Of a stretch of DNA of 12,046 nucleotides, positions 4,713 to 12,046 are shown piece after piece (the first letter of the stretch is position 1; the number at the start of each line of letters is the position of its first letter). Both the position numbers and the translations under genes were made by a program. The stretch covers positions 1 to 12,046 of the forward strand of contig CACYDZ010000243.1 in assembly GCA_902773265.1 (NCBI GenBank). Direction: 5' to 3'. The notes beneath the pieces were generated by a model that saw only the letters and a program-made list of their open reading frames with translations, made no database searches and had not been told where the DNA came from. The DNA is from an uncultured Ruminococcus sp. GTDB taxonomy: Bacteria; Bacillota; Clostridia; Oscillospirales; Acutalibacteraceae.

Positions 4713-7700
4713 ATGCTGTACAGTAAAGTTGACCCTAATCTTGACTTTGTACAAAGAGAAAAACAAATCGAGAAATTCTGGAAAGACAATAAAATCTTTG
4801 AGAAAAGTATCGAAGAAAGAAAAGGCGGTAAACCGTATGTTTTTTATGACGGCCCCCCGACAGCTAACGGAAAGCCACACATTGGTCATGTACTTACCAG
4901 AGTAATCAAGGATATGATACCCCGTTATAAGACCATGCAGGGCTATATGGTACCCCGAAAAGCAGGCTGGGACACTCACGGTTTACCTGTTGAACTGGAA
5001 GTTGAAAAACTTTTAGGTCTTGAGGGTAAGGAACAGATTGAAGAATACGGACTTGAACCCTTTATCAAGAAGTGTAAAGAATCCGTATGGAAATACAAAG
5101 GAATGTGGGAAGATTTTTCCGACACAGTAGGTTTCTGGGCAGATATGGATAACCCTTATGTTACTTATGACAACAACTTTATCGAGTCAGAATGGTGGGC
5201 ATTGAAAAAAATCTTTGACAGAGGTCTTTTGTATAAAGGTTTTAAGATTGTGCCGTACTGTCCGAGATGTGGAACACCGCTTTCTTCACACGAAGTAGCA
5301 CAGGGTTATAAAGATGTCAAAGAGCGTTCAGCGGTAGCCAAATTCAAAGTAAAAGGTGAGAACGCTTACATTCTGGCATGGACAACAACCCCTTGGACAT
5401 TACCTTCCAATGTAGCATTGTGTGTCAATCCTGATGAAGAATATGTCAAAATTCAGACAGCAACAGCGGTTTACTATATGGCAAAAGCGTTGGTTGACAA
5501 AGTTATTGAAGAAGAATATACCGTTCTGGAAACCTATAAAGGCAAAGATTTGGAATATAAAGAATATGAACCTTTATTTGATTTTGTCACACCCAAAGAA
5601 AAATGTTATTATGTTGTCTGCGATAACTATGTTACTCTGACAGACGGTACAGGTGTTGTACATATTGCTCCTGCATTTGGTGAAGATGATGCAAATGTGG
5701 GCAGAAAATACGGATTGCCGTTGGTTCAGCTTGTAGACGCAAAAGGCGAAATGACAAAAGAAACTTTATGGGCAGGAATGTTCTGTAAAGATGCTGATAA
5801 GGAAATTCTCAAAAACCTTGATGAAAGAGGTTTACTGTTTTCAGCACCGAAGTTTGAACACTCCTATCCGCACTGCTGGAGATGTGACACACCGCTGATT
5901 TACTATGCAAGAGATTCATGGTTCATCAAAATGACAGATGTTAAAGAACATCTCATTGCCAATAACAACACCATCAACTGGATACCCGAATCCATTGGCA
6001 AGGGAAGATTTGGCGACTGGCTGAACAATGTACAGGACTGGGGGATTTCCCGAAACAGATACTGGGGAACACCACTGAATATCTGGGAATGTGAATGTGG
6101 TCATCGACACGCTGTCGGCAGTATTGAAGAACTGAAATCCATGTCACATAATTGTCCTGACGATATCGAACTTCACAGACCGTATATTGACAGTGTAACT
6201 ATAAAATGTCCTCACTGTCATAAAGAAATGCACAGAGTACCCGAAGTTATCGACTGTTGGTTTGACAGCGGAGCTATGCCGTTTGCACAACATCACTATC
6301 CCTTTGAAAACAAAGATTTATTTGAATCTCAATTCCCGGCTGATTTCATTTCGGAGGCAGTAGACCAGACAAGAGGTTGGTTCTATTCATTGTTAGCAAT
6401 TTCCACATTGATTTTCGATAAAGCACCTTATAAGAATGTCATTGTACTTGGGCTTGTTCAGGACGAAAACGGACAGAAAATGTCCAAATCGAAAGGTAAT
6501 GCAGTAGACCCGTTTGATGCACTCCAGACTTATGGTGCAGATGCTATCAGATGGTATTTCTACACCAATTCCTCTCCATGGCTGCCGAAAAGATTTTACG
6601 GAAAAGCCGTTGTTGAGGGTCAGCGTAAGTTTATGGGTACACTCTGGAATACTTATGCTTTCTATGTACTGTATGCGAATATAGATAATTTTAACCCCAC
6701 AGAATATACGCTTGATAAAGATAGTCTTACGGTTATGGATAAATGGTTGTTATCCAAACTCAATTCTACGGTCAAAGCTGTACAGAAATATCTTGACAAT
6801 TATAAAATTCCCGAAGCGGCAAAAGTCCTGCAGGACTTTGTCGATGATATGAGTAACTGGTATGTACGCAGATGTCGTGAAAGATTCTGGGTAACAGATA
6901 TGCCACAGGATAAAATCAACGCTTACATGACACTCTACACCGCACTTGTGACGATTGCCAAAACATCAGCTCCTATGATACCGTTCATGACAGAAGAAAT
7001 CTATCAGAACTTGGTATATAATGTGGACAGCAATGCTCCAAAGAGTATTCATCTTTGTACATTCCCCGAAGTTGACGAAAGTGCTGTTGATACTGTTCTG
7101 GAAGAAAACATGGACGAAGTACTGAAAGTAGTGGTACTTGGTCGTTCGGCAAGAAATGCGTCAGCAATGAAGAACCGTCAGCCACTTTCCAGAATGTTTG
7201 TCAAAGCGGAAAAGGTACTTGATGAATTTTATGTCAAAATCATAGAAGAAGAACTGAACCTCAAAGAAGTTGTTTTTACAGATGATGTAGAGGGATTTGT
7301 TTCTTATTCATTCAAGCCTCAGCTCAAGACTTTAGGACCAAAATACGGCAGACTGTTGGGAGAAATCCGTAATCAGCTTACCAATATTGACGGTGCAAAA
7401 GCTAAGGCAGAACTTGACAGCACAGGCAATCTTACACTTCATCTTTCCACAGGTGACATTCAGCTTACTGAAGAAGATTTGCTGATAGATGTCAAACAGA
7501 TGGAAGGTTTATATACCGTCAGTGATAACGGTATAACGGTTGTGCTGGACACCAAACTGAATGATGCACTCATTGAAGAAGGGTTTGTCAGAGAAATCAT
7601 CAGTAAAATCCAGACCATGCGTAAAGAAGCAGGATTTGAGGTCACTGACCATATTATTGTAGGTGTTTCAGGCAATGAAAAAATTTCGACTATCATGACC

Positions 7701-7826
7701 AATAATAAAGATATTGTATGTGGTGATGTACTTGCCGATGAAATTTCCACAGACCTCAACGGGTTTGAAAAATCGTGGAATATCAACGGTGAAAAGGTAA
7801 CTTTATCAGTAAAAAAAGCAGATTGA
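4713..7826 (+). CDS. ileS: Isoleucine--tRNA ligase (long, type 2-like)
   Basis: A 1037-residue class I synthetase that charges tRNA-Ile in the cytosol. Landmarks are HIGH (residues 56-59), WDTHGLPVELEVEK, the CP1 editing domain between WTTTPWTLPSN and GTGVVHIAPAFGEDD, a Cys/His-rich insertion (WECECGH ... CPHCHKE), KMSKS (589-593) and a helical anticodon domain around DKWLLSKLN. The length and the missing C-terminal four-Cys zinc finger (the protein ends SVKKAD) fit the eukaryote-like type 2 IleRS rather than the roughly 930-residue type 1. Start: ATGs at 4704 and 4713 are in frame. AGGAGG (4696-4701) is only 2 nt from the first but 11 nt from the second, so I chose 4713. Expression is controlled by the T-box leader. 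The gene stands alone and ends in a strong terminator. Confidence 0.97.
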   Translation: MLYSKVDPNLDFVQREKQIEKFWKDNKIFEKSIEERKGGKPYVFYDGPPTANGKPHIGHVLTRVIKDMIPRYKTMQGYMVPRKAGWDTHGLPVELEVEKLLGLEGKEQIEEYGLEPFIKKCKESVWKYKGMWEDFSDTVGFWADMDNPYVTYDNNFIESEWWALKKIFDRGLLYKGFKIVPYCPRCGTPLSSHEVAQGYKDVKERSAVAKFKVKGENAYILAWTTTPWTLPSNVALCVNPDEEYVKIQTATAVYYMAKALVDKVIEEEYTVLETYKGKDLEYKEYEPLFDFVTPKEKCYYVVCDNYVTLTDGTGVVHIAPAFGEDDANVGRKYGLPLVQLVDAKGEMTKETLWAGMFCKDADKEILKNLDERGLLFSAPKFEHSYPHCWRCDTPLIYYARDSWFIKMTDVKEHLIANNNTINWIPESIGKGRFGDWLNNVQDWGISRNRYWGTPLNIWECECGHRHAVGSIEELKSMSHNCPDDIELHRPYIDSVTIKCPHCHKEMHRVPEVIDCWFDSGAMPFAQHHYPFENKDLFESQFPADFISEAVDQTRGWFYSLLAISTLIFDKAPYKNVIVLGLVQDENGQKMSKSKGNAVDPFDALQTYGADAIRWYFYTNSSPWLPKRFYGKAVVEGQRKFMGTLWNTYAFYVLYANIDNFNPTEYTLDKDSLTVMDKWLLSKLNSTVKAVQKYLDNYKIPEAAKVLQDFVDDMSNWYVRRCRERFWVTDMPQDKINAYMTLYTALVTIAKTSAPMIPFMTEEIYQNLVYNVDSNAPKSIHLCTFPEVDESAVDTVLEENMDEVLKVVVLGRSARNASAMKNRQPLSRMFVKAEKVLDEFYVKIIEEELNLKEVVFTDDVEGFVSYSFKPQLKTLGPKYGRLLGEIRNQLTNIDGAKAKAELDSTGNLTLHLSTGDIQLTEEDLLIDVKQMEGLYTVSDNGITVVLDTKLNDALIEEGFVREIISKIQTMRKEAGFEVTDHIIVGVSGNEKISTIMTNNKDIVCGDVLADEISTDLNGFEKSWNINGEKVTLSVKKAD

Positions 7827-7862
7827 TTTTCCATTCAGTCTGTACGCTCATTTCCTGAAGAA

Positions 7863-7912
7863 CGAACTCCCTTTTCAGACTTTTATAGTCTGAAAAGGGA
7901 GTTCGCTTTTTT
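7863..7912 (+). terminator. Strong intrinsic terminator of ileS
   Basis: A 19-bp perfect stem (7863-7881 with 7887-7905), a 5-nt loop and a CTTTTTT tail. It lies 37 nt after the ileS stop, between ileS and the convergent GNAT gene. On the minus strand the tail is TTCTTC, so it may also stop the opposing operon less efficiently. Confidence 0.93.
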
Positions 7913-7927
7913 AACCGGAACGATTTT

Positions 7928-8365
7928 TTAAAATTCAAGCAACATATAGATATGCGGTATACCGTCTTCCGAATATTCAGCGGATATTTGACGGAAACCT
8001 GCTTTTTCATAGAATTTTTTTGCATAAAGCTGAGCGGATATTTTGATTTTATCCGCATGATATTTTTCTCTGGCAAATTCTATACCCTTACGCAGAATAG
8101 TTTCTCCGTAACCTTTGCCTCTTTCAGTGGTGATGACCCTGCCAACAGCAACTTCATCATGATAAAACCCTTTATCCAATATTCTGAGATAGGCTTTGAT
8201 TTTGCCGTTTTCTTCCAGCCACATATGATAAGCGTACAAATCTTTACCGTCAATTTTCTGATACGGACAGTTCTGTTCTACAACAAAGACACTTACCCTT
8301 GCCTGTAAGATTTTGTAAAGTTCGTGAGGAGTAAGTTCATCAAAATATTTTACGATTAAATTCAT
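7928..8365 (-). CDS. GNAT family N-acetyltransferase, ElaA-like
   Basis: A 145-residue cytosolic acetyltransferase that should use acetyl-CoA; the substrate is unknown. The ElaA subfamily pattern VFVVEQNCPYQ..DGKD is near residues 26-42, and the GNAT motif A acetyl-CoA loop RGKGYG is at 82-87, followed by the C-terminal KKFYEKAGF. The frame is open far upstream, but the start is set at ATG 8365. This gives the normal ElaA N-terminus, with AAAAGGA 8 nt before it (8374-8380). That ribosome site overlaps the stop codon of the StiP-like gene, and only 13 nt separate the two genes. It is the last gene of the five-gene minus-strand operon. Whether it modifies a product of that operon or is only co-transcribed cannot be told. 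Confidence 0.9.
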   Translation of the reverse strand: MNLIVKYFDELTPHELYKILQARVSVFVVEQNCPYQKIDGKDLYAYHMWLEENGKIKAYLRILDKGFYHDEVAVGRVITTERGKGYGETILRKGIEFAREKYHADKIKISAQLYAKKFYEKAGFRQISAEYSEDGIPHIYMLLEF

Positions 8366-8378
8366 AAGATAGTTCCTT

Positions 8379-9431
8379 TTAAGTATCTGCCATTTTTTTG
8401 ATAATACCGGCACATTTGTAATGGGATAAGTTGTAAGTTGTGACAGGCACATTTTTTTCTTCGGCAAGTCGGATAATATGGGCAAGTTCAGGATTATTCC
8501 TGTCGTTTTGGCTGATAAGAACCATGTATGGTACACGCCGCAATAAAACTCTTGTTGTTTCGCCGATACCCGGTTTGACAAGGTTGATATTCTCTACCTT
8601 GAAATCGTCAGCAATTTTCCTGACTTCATCGATACCAAAACCGTCAACAATTTTTTCATTTTCCATTTCAGGGTTAAGTTCAAATTTACTTTCGATAGCG
8701 TGGATAAATTCATAGGAAAGGTCATTTCCTTTTAGTTCATCATAATAGACTGCTCCGTGAAAGTCATTTTTACCGATAATGTCATCACGCAGAAATGTTC
8801 GGCTGACAAGTCCTGATACAGTACTGTTCAGGCACGAACTGGGAATTAAGATATCCTTGTGAGTTCCGCAAAGTTCGGTAACATTAGCGGGGTCAGCGAT
8901 AACACCTATGGCAGACGATACACCTTTATAATTGGCAATTTCTTTCTGCAATTCGGTTAAGATTGCCCCTTTTCCAATCCAGCCGTCAATAAAGAGTAAA
9001 TTTTCAGGTTTATAGCGTTGCAACAAGTAGTTCATGGCATTGTGGTCAATTCCTCTTCCTCTTATGATGGAGATAGAATAATGGGGAATGTCAATCTGAT
9101 ATTTCCATCGGATATATCGTTTGATTAAAATGCCAATAGGTATACCTGCTCTTGCCAGAGATACAATCACGACATTTTTACCTTTTTTCTGCATAATTTT
9201 AGCACATAAAATTCCCGTAGCTCTGGCAACAGGACGGGCAAACTGATTTAAGGCTTCCTGATAAACCTCCATGTATCTGGGAGTAGGTACATATTCTATA
9301 GGCAACATTTCACAGTAATGTTTTCCGGACTGTATAAGTTTTTCTCTTTCTTCGGTAGATTGTGGTGTTACCATTCCTGTAATATCTTTAAGCAATAAGA
9401 CAACATCTTTTTCGGAATAAGAACTTCTCAA
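8379..9431 (-). CDS. StiP/PRTase_1 family protein with C-terminal PELOTA-type domain
   Basis: A 350-residue protein of the family labelled 'cysteine protease StiP' in databases. It was reinterpreted as a phosphoribosyltransferase (PRTase_1) from tellurium-resistance gene neighbourhoods. Seen here: SLARAGIPIG (91-100), SIIRGRGID (121-129), the PRPP-loop-like FIDGWIGKGAI (147-157), and PSSCLNSTVSGL (197-208) with the conserved cysteine C200. From about 268 to the end a separate module containing NLVKPGIGETTRVLLRR fits the PELOTA_1 putative RNA-binding domain. The start is TTG 9431, 1 nt after the stop of the upstream PRTase gene, with AAGGTGG about 10 nt upstream (9442-9448). Family work predicts a role with the partner PRTase in making a nucleoside-like metabolite; this has not been shown biochemically to my knowledge. 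Confidence 0.85.
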   Translation of the reverse strand: MRSSYSEKDVVLLLKDITGMVTPQSTEEREKLIQSGKHYCEMLPIEYVPTPRYMEVYQEALNQFARPVARATGILCAKIMQKKGKNVVIVSLARAGIPIGILIKRYIRWKYQIDIPHYSISIIRGRGIDHNAMNYLLQRYKPENLLFIDGWIGKGAILTELQKEIANYKGVSSAIGVIADPANVTELCGTHKDILIPSSCLNSTVSGLVSRTFLRDDIIGKNDFHGAVYYDELKGNDLSYEFIHAIESKFELNPEMENEKIVDGFGIDEVRKIADDFKVENINLVKPGIGETTRVLLRRVPYMVLISQNDRNNPELAHIIRLAEEKNVPVTTYNLSHYKCAGIIKKMADT

Positions 9432-9432
9432 A

Positions 9433-10563
9433 TTAATTGCACCACCTTATCAGACTGATGTTTGTATTCCCCTTTTCGGCAAGAGCATTGACAAGAGAAT
9501 TAATACCCATACGACTTTTATTGGTACTGTCTGTAATAATCAGTACCTCATCATACTTATCCAGATTATAAATAAAAGTTTTGCGGTTGTCGTCATACAG
9601 ACTGACAAGGGAAAATCTTTCGTGTAAGGGATAGTCCTCTTCGAGGCTTACCACTATCGGACTTCTTGTTGTGGAATGGCATTTTACTTCATTGCCGTTT
9701 TTTTCCAACATAGAGGCAATATATATAGACGGATACATAAATTCTTCTGTTCCCAGAACAAGGATTTTTTTATTTTGTTGTTTGAAAACAGGTTCAAGTT
9801 CTTCGCACTCTTCCAGCGTACACCATAATAAATGACAAAGCATATGGTACTTCCAGCTCAAAGTTATCCGTCTGGCGTTGATATATTCATCAAGTTGATA
9901 TTCTTTTACAAAAATTTGGGGAGTTTCTGTATTACAGGGATAATATCTGCCATTACCCGAAAATTTTTCAGCGATTTCGGTATACTTTTCATGATTTGTC
10001 TTGATAAGATAATGTAAAGTGATATTGCGTTGTGCATAAATTTCCAGCGACTTTTCATCCATTCCGTTAAGAATGGACGCTACCGAAAATTTTACTTTTG
10101 GTTTGTATTTTTGTTCCAGAATATTGATGATATTTAAAATGGTATTGCCTGTAGTGACTTCATCTTCCACAAAGATAATTCTGTCAACATCGTTGATAAA
10201 ATTACGGATATCTTCTTCTACCAGTTTCTGTTCTGTAGCGTGACTGTGTTCTTCTGAAAAGTAGAGATATTCTACATCTTCGACAGTTTCCCTTGTAGTC
10301 TGCATATAGAAAGTTCTCAGGTGTATCGCCAGTGCTGACCCGATTGCTGTGGCTGTTTCACAAAAACCAATCAGCAGCAGTTTTTCGCCTTTCACGCAGA
10401 TTTTCTCAATTTTTTTGGCCAGAGTAATAAACATATCAAGTGATTCCTTTCCGCTTACAGGAATATGCTTGCCTTGTAAGGCGTTCACGACAAGATATTT
10501 TCGTTTATTATTATTTTCTCTTTTAGCGATTCTTACGATTTGTTCTTCTGTATAATCCATCAT
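9433..10563 (-). CDS. PRTase_2 phosphoribosyltransferase with C-terminal TRSP domain
   Basis: A 376-residue two-domain protein. The N-terminal half is a type I phosphoribosyltransferase fold, with GFCETATAIG (66-75) and a textbook PRPP-binding loop FVEDEVTTGNT (131-141). The C-terminal half (about 265-376) is the TRSP domain, with its naming motif TTRSP at 298-302 after the ILVLGTEEFMYP strand-loop. This architecture is the usual partner of StiP/PRTase_1 in Ter-associated operons, where the pair is predicted to build a nucleoside-like compound. The upstream dipeptidase stop and this start overlap by one base (TAATG at 10565-10561), which suggests translational coupling; no good independent Shine-Dalgarno is seen. 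A second ATG follows directly at 10560. The substrate base is unknown. Confidence 0.87.
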   Translation of the reverse strand: MMDYTEEQIVRIAKRENNNKRKYLVVNALQGKHIPVSGKESLDMFITLAKKIEKICVKGEKLLLIGFCETATAIGSALAIHLRTFYMQTTRETVEDVEYLYFSEEHSHATEQKLVEEDIRNFINDVDRIIFVEDEVTTGNTILNIINILEQKYKPKVKFSVASILNGMDEKSLEIYAQRNITLHYLIKTNHEKYTEIAEKFSGNGRYYPCNTETPQIFVKEYQLDEYINARRITLSWKYHMLCHLLWCTLEECEELEPVFKQQNKKILVLGTEEFMYPSIYIASMLEKNGNEVKCHSTTRSPIVVSLEEDYPLHERFSLVSLYDDNRKTFIYNLDKYDEVLIITDSTNKSRMGINSLVNALAEKGNTNISLIRWCN

Positions 10564-11489
10564 TACGCCGTACTTTCTTTATCATATTTTTTCAGGAAAT
10601 TATCTGCATTATCATAAAATATTTTTTGTAAAAGAGTTTCCTTATAGTTCTGCGATAACAGATAATCATAAAATTTTTGAATACTTTCTGCACCCTTGAT
10701 ACAGTCGGGCATTTCGGCACCATCGAAATCACTGCCTAAGCTGACATGATTTTCTCCGCCAAGTGATAAAAAATGTTCAAGATGATTTTGTAAATCAGAA
10801 AATGTTGCTTTGCCGTTGTCGGTAATGAAATATCTGTGGAAATTCAGTCCGACTATTCCGCCACGCTGACAGATTATCTGAAATTGTTCATCTGTGAGGT
10901 TGCGTTTGTGCTGACAATACTTTCGGGAATTGGAATGGGTAGCAACAAACGGTTTCTGACTGTACTGAACCACATCATAGAAAAGCGGTTCACTGGCATG
11001 GGAAACATCAACAACAATCTGATGTTTTTCCAGTTCGGGAATAAGTTTTTTGCCGAAATCCGTCAGTCCTCCGGGGTTGTCGCACAAAATACCGTCACCG
11101 ATTTCATTACGCCCGTTCCATGTCAGGGTGAGAAAACGAACACCCATTTCTTTCAATCGCTTTACTTTCCGGATATCTCCCCCAAGTACCGCACCACCCT
11201 CAACAGACAGAATAACAGTATAATTATTTTTTTTAAGCGTATAACTGTTGTATTTCTGAAAAACATCTTGCTGTTGTAATTCTCTCTGTAAGTGTGTGTA
11301 ACAGTTTTCTGCCAATGCAAAGGCTTTCTCATCACGGTATTCGTCAGGTATCCATATCGCCATAACTTGTGTATAATTATCATATTGTTTTGCTTTTTCC
11401 AAAGAAAATTCAAAATCATTTCTGATAATAGATTGGTTGGTTTCATTTGCCTTGAAAAGCGTATCGCAGTGTAAATCAAAGATTTTCAT
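10563..11489 (-). CDS. Membrane dipeptidase family (peptidase M19), cytoplasmic form
   Basis: A 308-residue zinc dipeptidase of family M19 (renal dipeptidase-like). The metal ligands fall in the family's order: HCD (H7, D9), the bridging glutamate in SVEGG (E97), H164 in DVSHAS, H185 in ATHSNSR, and the catalytic-site aspartate in LGSDFDG (D254). There is no signal peptide, so it should act in the cytosol on small dipeptides or related amides. The start is ATG 11489, with AGGGAG 7 nt upstream (11497-11502); the longer open frame to 11549 lacks such a site. Its first codons overlap the end of yraN by 14 nt, and its stop overlaps the next start by 1 nt. This places it firmly in the operon and raises the question of whether it acts on a peptide- or amide-like operon product. 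Confidence 0.93.
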   Translation of the reverse strand: MKIFDLHCDTLFKANETNQSIIRNDFEFSLEKAKQYDNYTQVMAIWIPDEYRDEKAFALAENCYTHLQRELQQQDVFQKYNSYTLKKNNYTVILSVEGGAVLGGDIRKVKRLKEMGVRFLTLTWNGRNEIGDGILCDNPGGLTDFGKKLIPELEKHQIVVDVSHASEPLFYDVVQYSQKPFVATHSNSRKYCQHKRNLTDEQFQIICQRGGIVGLNFHRYFITDNGKATFSDLQNHLEHFLSLGGENHVSLGSDFDGAEMPDCIKGAESIQKFYDYLLSQNYKETLLQKIFYDNADNFLKKYDKESTA

Positions 11490-11865
11490 AAGTGTTCTCC
11501 CTGTAAAAAGCGTTTTTGAGGTAATGAATGTGATGTAATTCTCTGACATTCGGCTTTAAATAAACTTCGCTGATATCAAATCTCATATAAGTTTTCAACT
11601 GATTTTCTTTCAGATACACATAAGCTGTTCGCATGATTTTGGTCTGCTTGCTTTTGTTCACATCAAGACAAGGTCGGATTTTCGGGTTCAGGTGTCTTGT
11701 TTTGACTTCCACAAATGCCGTTACCTTATCCTTTACCGCAATAATATCAATCTCTCCGTAACGACAACGATAATTTCTTTCCACAATCTGATAGCCGTTT
11801 TCTTCCAGATACCGACAAGTCAGATTTTCTCCGATATCTCCTGTAATCTGCTTTTCTGTTTTCAT
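11476..11865 (-). CDS. yraN: YraN / UPF0102 family nuclease-fold protein
   Basis: A 129-residue protein of the UPF0102 family, which has a PD-(D/E)xK (Holliday-junction-resolvase-like) fold and a poorly known role. Visible marks are ITGDIGENLTCRYLEENGY (7-25), the metal-site YGEIDIIA (36-43), FVEVKTR (51-57) with the ExK pair, and RFDISEV (95-101). Its end overlaps the dipeptidase start by 14 nt. An in-frame TGA just upstream fixes ATG 11865 as the first possible start. It lacks a well-placed Shine-Dalgarno: the nearest, AAAGGA (11882-11887), is 16 nt away and better spaced for an out-of-frame ATG at 11875. It is the first visible gene of the operon. I saw no convincing promoter in 11866-11951. 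Confidence 0.92.
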   Translation of the reverse strand: MKTEKQITGDIGENLTCRYLEENGYQIVERNYRCRYGEIDIIAVKDKVTAFVEVKTRHLNPKIRPCLDVNKSKQTKIMRTAYVYLKENQLKTYMRFDISEVYLKPNVRELHHIHYLKNAFYRENTYENL

Positions 11866-11951
11866 AGTATATCATCTGTTATCCTTTAAAATTTTTTCAA
11901 GCTGTACGGTGTAAATAATTTTTTAAAATCAATAACAACCGTAAGTTTACG

Positions 11952-12046
11952 CAATTAAAAGTTTTTGTCGAACTTTTTTCAAAAAGTTCGTGGGGTCAAG
12001 GGGCAAAGCCCCTTGTGGGATTTTTAAGGGCAAAGCCCTTAAACTC
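11952..12046 (+). repeat. Modular hairpin intergenic repeat, copy C (cut by window end)
   Basis: It begins with the same AATTAAAAGTTTTTGTCG as copy B. HP1 is identical to that of copy B (11970-11989). HP2 is CAAGGGGC-AAA-GCCCCTTG (11997-12015). HP3 is TTTAAGGGC-AAA-GCCCTTAAA (12023-12043), which differs from copy B at one base pair, changed on both sides. HP4 would lie past the window edge. The copy lies upstream of yraN, pointing away from it. Confidence 0.85.

Noticed and set aside
7952..8308. 118-residue plus-strand open frame opposite the GNAT gene
   Set aside because: It is the antisense shadow of a clearly recognised ElaA-like GNAT gene and has no ribosome site.
10836..11279. 147-residue plus-strand open frame opposite the dipeptidase
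   Set aside because: The minus-strand M19 dipeptidase has all its metal ligands, so this is an antisense shadow.
11747..11875. 42-codon out-of-frame ORF whose ATG (11875) is better spaced from AAAGGA than the yraN ATG
   Set aside because: It lies almost wholly inside yraN in another frame, and its peptide is Arg/Lys/Ser-rich and family-less. yraN is a clear family member with its ATG fixed by an upstream stop. The ORF is noted only because it could compete for ribosomes.
11866..11951. Promoter for the yraN operon
   Set aside because: Several TTGTTA/TTGATT and TA-rich blocks exist, but none gives an acceptable -35/-10 pair at 16-18 nt, so no call was made.

Overview
The window looks like chromosome from a low-GC Gram-positive anaerobe of the Clostridia. 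Ruminococcus and related Oscillospiraceae are my guess from the overall style, not a proven placement. The support is AT-rich DNA, strong AGGAGG-type ribosome binding sites, TTG and GTG starts, a T-box leader on ileS, and families common in gut Clostridia (DegV, hemolysin III/TrhA, DUF378, YraN, ElaA-type GNAT). No tRNA, rRNA, CRISPR array, phage gene or transposase was seen.

Layout. Bases 1-774 (+) are the 3' end of sbcC. It converges on degV (955-1812, -), with a terminator-like hairpin between them. degV diverges from a TrhA/hemolysin III gene (1948-2619, +) over a short intergenic stretch with a near-consensus sigma-A promoter for degV. Next on the + strand come nadA alone (2949-3866), a small DUF378 membrane protein (4154-4363) and ileS (4713-7826). 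A promoter, a complete T-box riboswitch and an attenuator precede ileS, and a 19-bp terminator hairpin ends it. From 11865 down to 7928 on the - strand runs a tight five-gene operon: yraN, M19 dipeptidase, PRTase_2-TRSP protein, StiP/PRTase_1-PELOTA protein, ElaA-like GNAT. Neighbours overlap or lie within 13 nt of each other.

How the genes work together. Most are stand-alone housekeeping genes. The exception is the - strand operon. Its two middle genes are the paired phosphoribosyltransferases known from tellurium-resistance (Ter) gene neighbourhoods, where they are predicted to help make a nucleoside-like metabolite. Here they lie between a nuclease-fold protein, a dipeptidase and an acetyltransferase. 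No TerD, ATP-grasp, HAD or CitE-like partner is visible in this window.

The least expected structure is non-coding. Three copies of a modular repeat (2738-2872 inverted, 3929-4067, and 11952 to the window end) consist of three or four successive hairpins whose stems have changed sequence while keeping their pairing. Two copies in opposite orientation bracket nadA. A second unusual element is a 16-bp hairpin (4108-4149) that buries the Shine-Dalgarno of the DUF378 gene.
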